Shown here: positions 17,829 to 21,861 of the stretch, one piece after another
How positions within the stretch are numbered: the first letter of the stretch is position 1
Layout: each line of letters starts with the position of its first letter
Source of the DNA: Bacteroidia bacterium
GTDB taxonomy: Bacteria; Bacteroidota; Bacteroidia; Flavobacteriales; Flavobacteriaceae
Assembly: GCA_030431085.1 (NCBI GenBank)
Contig: JAUIJW010000014.1
Location: forward strand, 1-21,861
Length of the DNA: 21,861 bases
Direction: 5' to 3'
The notes under the pieces: generated by a model
What the model was told of the DNA's origin: nothing
What the model saw: only the letters and a program-made list of their open reading frames with translations
Databases searched by the model: none
Made by a program: the position numbers and the translations under genes

Positions 17829-17836
17829 TACCTTTG
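17829..17836 (+). promoter_or_regulatory. -7 promoter element of the metal-transport operon
   Basis: TACCTTTG matches the Bacteroidota consensus TAnnTTTG and ends 14 nt before the first ATG of the operon. A TTTG at 17811-17814, inside the candidate operator, is the nearest -33-like sequence. Its spacing of 14 nt is shorter than usual. Confidence 0.6.
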
Positions 17837-17850
17837 TAAAAAATTAAGTT

Positions 17851-18513
17851 ATGTATTCTCAGGCCGAAGAAAATTATCTTAAAGCAATTTACACTTTAGA
17901 AAAAGAAAAAATAGGGTTTATCTCTACAAACAACATTGCAAAAAAAATGCAAACGAAGGCGTCTTCGGTAACAGATATGCTGAAAAAATTAGATGCTAAA
18001 AAATTGGTGGTGTACGAAAGATATAAAGGAGCTTATTTAACGGTAGATGGCGCTAAGGAGGCTTTAAAAGTGATAAGAAAACACCGCTTATGGGAGCTTT
18101 TTTTAGTAAAGAAATTGAAATTTAAATGGGATAAAGTACATGATATCGCCGAGCAATTAGAACATATTCAATCTGAGGAATTGATCAATAGTTTGGATGC
18201 GTTTTTAGGATTTCCTAAAACAGATCCACATGGAGACCCTATTCCCGATAGAAATGGTACTGTGGTCCATGAAAAGGGTTTAAGTATGCTTAAAATGAAA
18301 GTAGGGCAGAGTGGTATTCTTAAAGGGGTAAGAGATTCTTCAAAAGCATTTCTACAGTATTTAGACAAAAAAAACCTGTCTTTGGGAGATAAAATTAAAG
18401 TGGTAGATATTGAACCTTATGATGAGTCTATACATATTGAAACAAAAACCCATCGTTTGTCTGTATCAAAACATGTAGCTAATAATTTATTTTTACAACC
18501 TAAGAAAAAATGA
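17851..18513 (+). CDS. DtxR/MntR-family metal-dependent transcriptional repressor
   Basis: A soluble metalloregulator that represses metal-uptake genes when the cell holds enough Fe(II) or Mn(II). A winged helix spans residues 5-65, with recognition helix near KASSVTDMLKKLDAKKLV. The dimerisation and metal domain spans about 70-140. The C-terminal SH3/FeoA-like domain spans about 148-215. Metal-site residues aligned by eye with DtxR: His78 and Glu82 (KHRLWELFL), His97, Glu101, Glu104 and His105 (VHDIAEQLEHI). DtxR has Cys102 where this protein has Glu101, as MntR does. However, the N-terminal MntR ligands Asp8/Glu11 are Asn8/Lys11 here. The family signature DPHGDPIP lies at 125-132. It is first in a four-gene operon; its TGA overlaps the next ATG (ATGA, 4 nt). 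Probably autoregulated through the palindrome upstream. Metal specificity is unproven. Confidence 0.9.
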   Translation: MYSQAEENYLKAIYTLEKEKIGFISTNNIAKKMQTKASSVTDMLKKLDAKKLVVYERYKGAYLTVDGAKEALKVIRKHRLWELFLVKKLKFKWDKVHDIAEQLEHIQSEELINSLDAFLGFPKTDPHGDPIPDRNGTVVHEKGLSMLKMKVGQSGILKGVRDSSKAFLQYLDKKNLSLGDKIKVVDIEPYDESIHIETKTHRLSVSKHVANNLFLQPKKK

Positions 18514-19541
18514 CTTACAATCCATACATAGCACTTGGTATTTTTTTCTGCTTGGCGGGATTAGCTTATTTATGCTTTAGGCCTAGAAAAGGCTGGTATT
18601 GGATCATCAAACAAAGTTATGATAACAGTAAAAAAACAATCATAGAGGACGTGTTAAAAAAACTGTATCATCATGAATTATTGGCCAACGACATTACAGT
18701 AAACAACTTATCTGGATCACTTCAGATTAGCGACAAAAAACTATTAGAAGTGCTGAAAGAAATGGTTGATAGTGAACTTTTGTCGATGGATGGTGATAAT
18801 TTGAAACTAACTCAATCAGGTAGAGACTATGCGTTAAGGATTGTAAGAGTCCATCGTTTATGGGAGAAATACTTGGCAGAACGTACGGGATATGATAAAA
18901 AAGAATGGCATGATCGAGCAGAGGCAATGGAACATAAACTAGATTTGGAGGCGGTTAACCATTTGGCCAATCAACTGGGCAACCCTTTATATGATCCACA
19001 TGGAGACCCCATACCCTCTAGAACAGGTAGAATGGCTCAGGTAGATGGTGTGTCTCTGGCTTCGGTAAGTGTAAATACGGTAGCAAGAATTATTCATATA
19101 GAGGATGAGCCAGATATTATTTATCAACAGATATTGGCAGAGAATATACATATAGGCTCTCAGATTAGAGTTGTAGAACATAATAAAAGAAGAATCGTAT
19201 TTCATGCTGAAGGAGAAGAATTTAAATTAGCTCCAATAGTAGCGGCCAATATTACGGTATTGGCTTTAGAGAAAGACGATGTAGAAGAAGCCGCTCTGGC
19301 AAGGTTGTCGAGTTTAAGACTACAAGAAAGTGCAAAAGTTATAGGTATCTCTAAAGAATGCCGAGGTGAAAATAGAAGGCGATTGTTGGATCTGGGTTTT
19401 GTGAAAGGTGCAGATATTAGGATTGATATGTTGAGCCCATTAAAAAACCCCAAAGCATATCTCATAAAAGGGACTAGCATTGCTCTAAGAGATGATCAAG
19501 CCTCTAAAATATTAATTGAAAAGAAACATGACAGCAACTAA
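18510..19541 (+). CDS. Membrane-anchored DtxR-like protein with C-terminal FeoA domain
   Basis: An unusual fusion. Residues 6-23 form one transmembrane helix. It is followed by R24-P-R-K27, which by the positive-inside rule places the rest in the cytoplasm. A DtxR-like winged helix spans about 40-105. The dimer/metal domain keeps all likely ligands: His115 and Glu119 (VHRLWEKYL), His134, Glu138, Glu141 and His142 (WHDRAEAMEHKL). The DtxR signature DPHGDPIP lies at 162-169. A first SH3 domain spans about 177-253 and a second, clear FeoA domain about 266-338, with ENRRRLLDLGFVKGADIRI and YLIKGTSIALRDDQA. The putative recognition helix (ISDKKLLEVLKEMVDSELL) is acidic compared with the soluble paralogue, so DNA binding may be lost. 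It overlaps the gene before by 4 nt and the FeoB G-protein gene by 14 nt. No separate feoA exists in the window, so this protein probably supplies FeoA function at the transporter. Function is inferred. Confidence 0.88.
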   Translation: MTYNPYIALGIFFCLAGLAYLCFRPRKGWYWIIKQSYDNSKKTIIEDVLKKLYHHELLANDITVNNLSGSLQISDKKLLEVLKEMVDSELLSMDGDNLKLTQSGRDYALRIVRVHRLWEKYLAERTGYDKKEWHDRAEAMEHKLDLEAVNHLANQLGNPLYDPHGDPIPSRTGRMAQVDGVSLASVSVNTVARIIHIEDEPDIIYQQILAENIHIGSQIRVVEHNKRRIVFHAEGEEFKLAPIVAANITVLALEKDDVEEAALARLSSLRLQESAKVIGISKECRGENRRRLLDLGFVKGADIRIDMLSPLKNPKAYLIKGTSIALRDDQASKILIEKKHDSN

Positions 19542-20295
19542 AGTACAGAATGCATGTGAAACATGTGTGCATTATAATGCAGAAGGATTAGAGAAGTTAG
19601 GTGTTCAAGTTGATCATACTGATTTTGTTATTGCTCTAGCCGGAAATCCTAATACCGGTAAAAGTACTGTTTTTAATGCACTAACAGGATTACGACAGCA
19701 TACTGGCAATTGGCCAGGCAAAACGGTTACAAGAGCAGAAGGAGCTTTTGCTTTAGAGAGTAAAAAGTACAAATTGGTAGACTTGCCTGGTACATATTCA
19801 TTACTATCTACTTCAGAAGATGAAGAAGTAGCCCGAAACTTTATATTGTTTGGTAAGCCAGATGTTACGGTTATTGTAGTTGATGCCAGCCGTTTAGAAC
19901 GCAATTTGAATTTGGTGTTGCAAATTTTAGAAATTACAGATAAGGCAGTATTATGTCTTAATTTAATGGATGAAGCCCAAAGAAATAATATTGAGATAGA
20001 TCAAAGAGCTTTGGCCAAACAGCTAGGGATTCCTGTAGTGCCAACCAGTGCTAGATTTAATCAAGGCATACCAGAACTTATTCAAACTATTGCTCAGGTC
20101 GCCAATGGAGATATAGTGTGTAAGCCTCACAGAATTAAAAATGTACCAAAAAAAATTCAAAAGGCTGTAGAAAAATTAAGTGAAGAAATAAAAAAAGAAT
20201 ATCCAAAAATTCCTAACAGTCGATGGTTAGCCTTTAGACTTCTGGAAGGAGATGTTCAAATTATGGAAGGGCTAAAAACAGGACAATTTTTGTAA
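19528..20295 (+). CDS. feoB: FeoB G-protein half (separate polypeptide)
   Basis: The cytosolic GTPase part of the FeoB metal transporter. All G motifs are present, counted from the ATG at 19528: G1 GNPNTGKST (39-47), G2 Thr in GNWPGKTVT, G3 DLPGTYSL (85-92), G4 NLMD (145-148) and G5 SAR (174-176). A helical GDI-like region, to about 250, follows with RWLAFRLLEGD. An upstream in-frame TTG at 19516 exists, but ATG 19528 is preferred; it overlaps the preceding gene by 14 nt. The chain stops at TAA right after GQFL, where normal FeoB continues into its membrane part. That part is encoded one base later in another frame. The N-terminus carries C10-E-T-C13, a possible metal or redox pair absent from canonical E. 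coli FeoB. Together the two halves total 729 aa, normal for one FeoB. Confidence 0.93.
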   Translation: MTATKVQNACETCVHYNAEGLEKLGVQVDHTDFVIALAGNPNTGKSTVFNALTGLRQHTGNWPGKTVTRAEGAFALESKKYKLVDLPGTYSLLSTSEDEEVARNFILFGKPDVTVIVVDASRLERNLNLVLQILEITDKAVLCLNLMDEAQRNNIEIDQRALAKQLGIPVVPTSARFNQGIPELIQTIAQVANGDIVCKPHRIKNVPKKIQKAVEKLSEEIKKEYPKIPNSRWLAFRLLEGDVQIMEGLKTGQFL

Positions 20296-20296
20296 T

Positions 20297-21721
20297 ATGA
20301 AAACGGTAAAAAATGATGTTGTGGAGCATATCATAGCTTTGTCTAATGATTTGCGTTGGGAAATTGGAGAAGATTTTCACGACAGTCTCGCCGAAGGTAT
20401 TTATGCCGATGCAGCAGAAATTGTCAAGAAAACAGTAGTTAAAGATCAGCAATCAAGAAACAAACAATTTGATGCTCAACTAGACCAAATCGTCACTAGT
20501 AAAATCTGGGGTTTTCCAATAATGTTTTTAATTCTAGCATTGGTACTGTGGATTACCATCATTGGCGCTAATTACCCATCTGCAATGCTAGGCGAATTGT
20601 TGTTAGACACCATTCACCCAATGCTTAAAAATGGTGCTGCTGCAATTGAATTGCCAAGTTGGTTAAGCGGTTTTCTAATTGATGGAGTATACTTGGCGCT
20701 GGCCTGGGTTATTGCCGTAATGTTACCGCCAATGGCCATTTTTTTTCCTTTATTTACACTATTAGAAGATTTTGGTTACCTACCTCGAGTAGCATTTAAT
20801 TTAGATTACCTATTTAAGAAATCTGGGGCACATGGCAAACAAGCCTTAACCATGAGTATGGGATTTGGATGTAATGCTGCTGGTGTGGTGGCCACGAGAA
20901 TTATAGATAGTCCAAGAGAAAGACTTATTGCTATAATTACTAATAATTTTTCGATTTGTAACGGTAGATGGCCCACACAAATCTTAATTGCTACTATTTT
21001 TATTGGTGCCGTGGTGCCAGAGTATTTGTCGGGTATAGTCTCTGTTGGGGCGGTGATTGGAATTGCTATACTAGGGATGGCTTTTATGTTTGCGAGTTCT
21101 TGGTTATTGTCAAAAACATTATTACGTGGAGAAGTCTCTACATTTCATTTAGAATTACCACCGTACAGACCCCCTAGATTTTGGAAAACCATATATACTT
21201 CACTAATCGATAGAACTTTGATTGTTTTATGGAGGGCCATGGTATTCGCAGCACCGGCTGGGGCTGTAATCTGGCTTATTTCAAATGTTGAAATTAGTGG
21301 ACAAAGCATTGCTTATTGGTTGATTGATTATATGGATGGTTTCGGTTTTTTAATTGGTTTAAATGGAGTGATTCTTTTAGCCTATATTGTTGCCATTCCT
21401 GCCAATGAAATTGTAATTCCTACAATATTAATGTTAACCGTTTTAGTAACAGGTATTTCTGGAGGAGAAGGTGCTGGAGTGATGTTTGAATTAGACTCTA
21501 TTTCTGCTACGGGCGACTTATTGAAGGCTGGGGGGTGGACTCTTTTAACGGCCATTAATTTGATGCTATTTAGCCTGTTGCATAACCCATGTAGCACCAC
21601 TATTTATACCATTTACAAAGAAACCAAAAGTTTTAAATGGACTGTGGTAGCAACAGTAATGCCAATTGTATTGGGTTTTGTGGTTACGTTTTTGGTCGCT
21701 CAAATCTGGAGAATTTTCTAA
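20297..21721 (+). CDS. feoB: FeoB membrane permease half (separate polypeptide)
   Basis: The inner-membrane channel part of FeoB. The first ~60 residues are helical linker, and about ten hydrophobic segments run from 71-91 to 449-470. Two Gate domains flank a FeoB_C-like middle. Three cysteines match the conserved FeoB pore cysteines: Cys192 (SMGFGCNAAGVVATR), Cys221 (FSICNGRWPTQIL) and Cys432 (LLHNPCSTTIYTIY). The surrounding residues differ from the classical GFGCNVP and CSARLP motifs, so this is a divergent FeoB branch. The ATG lies one base after the TAA of the G-protein gene, which favours termination-reinitiation coupling; no strong Shine-Dalgarno is seen. The frame is also open across the junction, so a one-base indel in the preceding T5 run could have split an ancestral single gene. 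Substrate is Fe(II) or possibly Mn(II). Confidence 0.92.
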   Translation: MKTVKNDVVEHIIALSNDLRWEIGEDFHDSLAEGIYADAAEIVKKTVVKDQQSRNKQFDAQLDQIVTSKIWGFPIMFLILALVLWITIIGANYPSAMLGELLLDTIHPMLKNGAAAIELPSWLSGFLIDGVYLALAWVIAVMLPPMAIFFPLFTLLEDFGYLPRVAFNLDYLFKKSGAHGKQALTMSMGFGCNAAGVVATRIIDSPRERLIAIITNNFSICNGRWPTQILIATIFIGAVVPEYLSGIVSVGAVIGIAILGMAFMFASSWLLSKTLLRGEVSTFHLELPPYRPPRFWKTIYTSLIDRTLIVLWRAMVFAAPAGAVIWLISNVEISGQSIAYWLIDYMDGFGFLIGLNGVILLAYIVAIPANEIVIPTILMLTVLVTGISGGEGAGVMFELDSISATGDLLKAGGWTLLTAINLMLFSLLHNPCSTTIYTIYKETKSFKWTVVATVMPIVLGFVVTFLVAQIWRIF

Positions 21722-21843
21722 AGCTATAAATAACTTTAGCGAAAACAACCCTATTTTTTTCGTAGATAAGCTGTCATACTTCTAAAAAAGAAATTATTTC
21801 TTAAAGAAAATGTTTAGTTTTATTTTTTTAAATAAATAACTGA

Positions 21844-21861
21844 ATGAATAAAATTATCTTA
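21844..21861 (+). CDS. Possible 5' end of the next gene, cut by the window edge
   Basis: ATG at 21844 opens a frame that runs to the last base, reading MNKIIL, the kind of basic-hydrophobic start seen in signal peptides. It lies 122 bp after the feoB membrane gene. The intervening spacer is very AT-rich. It has a weak inverted repeat, AAGAAAT-T-ATTTCTT (21788-21802), and no convincing terminator or full TAnnTTTG element (TAACTTTA at 21731 is one base off). Six codons are too few for any family call. Confidence 0.3.

Noticed and set aside
19614..19904. 96-aa - strand frame opposite the FeoB G domain
   Set aside because: Antisense to the conserved GTP-binding motifs, so it is explained as a shadow.
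20281..20299. Programmed +1 frameshift joining the two FeoB halves
   Set aside because: The T5 run is not followed by the stop-codon context of known +1 sites, and a good ATG lies right after the stop; reinitiation is simpler.
20968..21177. 69-aa + strand frame inside the feoB membrane gene
   Set aside because: Alternative frame of the conserved permease core; no family features.
21788..21802. AAGAAAT-T-ATTTCTT hairpin after the feoB membrane gene
   Set aside because: Only A/T-rich pairs and a 1-nt centre; too weak to call a terminator.

Overview
The window looks like chromosome from a marine-type member of the Bacteroidota, most likely a Flavobacteriaceae relative. The DNA is AT-rich. It carries a FecR/SusC/SusD outer-membrane glycan-uptake locus, a PIN-PhoH protein, a DUF4252-type lipoprotein and a thioredoxin-fold lipid/periplasmic protein. 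The promoters that can be recognised carry the Bacteroidota -7 element TAnnTTTG, and Shine-Dalgarno sequences are mostly absent. There are no tRNAs, rRNAs, insertion sequences, CRISPR arrays or phage genes.

Layout. (1) 1-5652, + strand: the 3' part of a FecR anti-sigma factor, a SusC-type TonB-dependent receptor with an STN signalling domain, and a SusD lipoprotein, ended by a strong hairpin terminator. (2) 5653-5970: a convergent spacer. (3) 5971-8031, - strand: methionyl-tRNA synthetase. (4) 8164-10961, + strand: a close-packed trio of secreted S66 L,D-carboxypeptidase, YraN nuclease-fold protein and sulfatase. (5) 10946-17767, - strand: a TlpA-like thioredoxin protein, a DUF4252-type lipoprotein, PIN-PhoH ATPase and Mfd. 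(6) 17851-21721, + strand: a four-gene metal operon. (7) From 21844: the probable first codons of another gene.

The region most worth attention is the metal operon. It encodes a normal DtxR/MntR-family repressor, then a second DtxR-like protein that begins with a transmembrane helix and ends with an added FeoA domain, then FeoB cut into two polypeptides: a soluble G-protein half and a membrane half. The genes overlap by 4 nt and 14 nt and are then separated by 1 nt, so they are almost certainly co-translated. A 22-bp interrupted palindrome resembling a DtxR/MntR operator sits just upstream of the -7 element. I infer that the soluble repressor autoregulates the operon. The membrane-anchored paralogue may bring metal sensing and FeoA function to the transporter itself. 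The metal may be Fe(II) or Mn(II): the regulators have Glu at the position that is Cys in DtxR, as MntR does, and the FeoB pore motif is non-canonical.

The SusCD part senses and imports an unknown, probably glycan, substrate. No degradative enzyme adjoins it except the sulfatase about 4 kb away, whose link to the locus is uncertain. The remaining genes are housekeeping or envelope functions.
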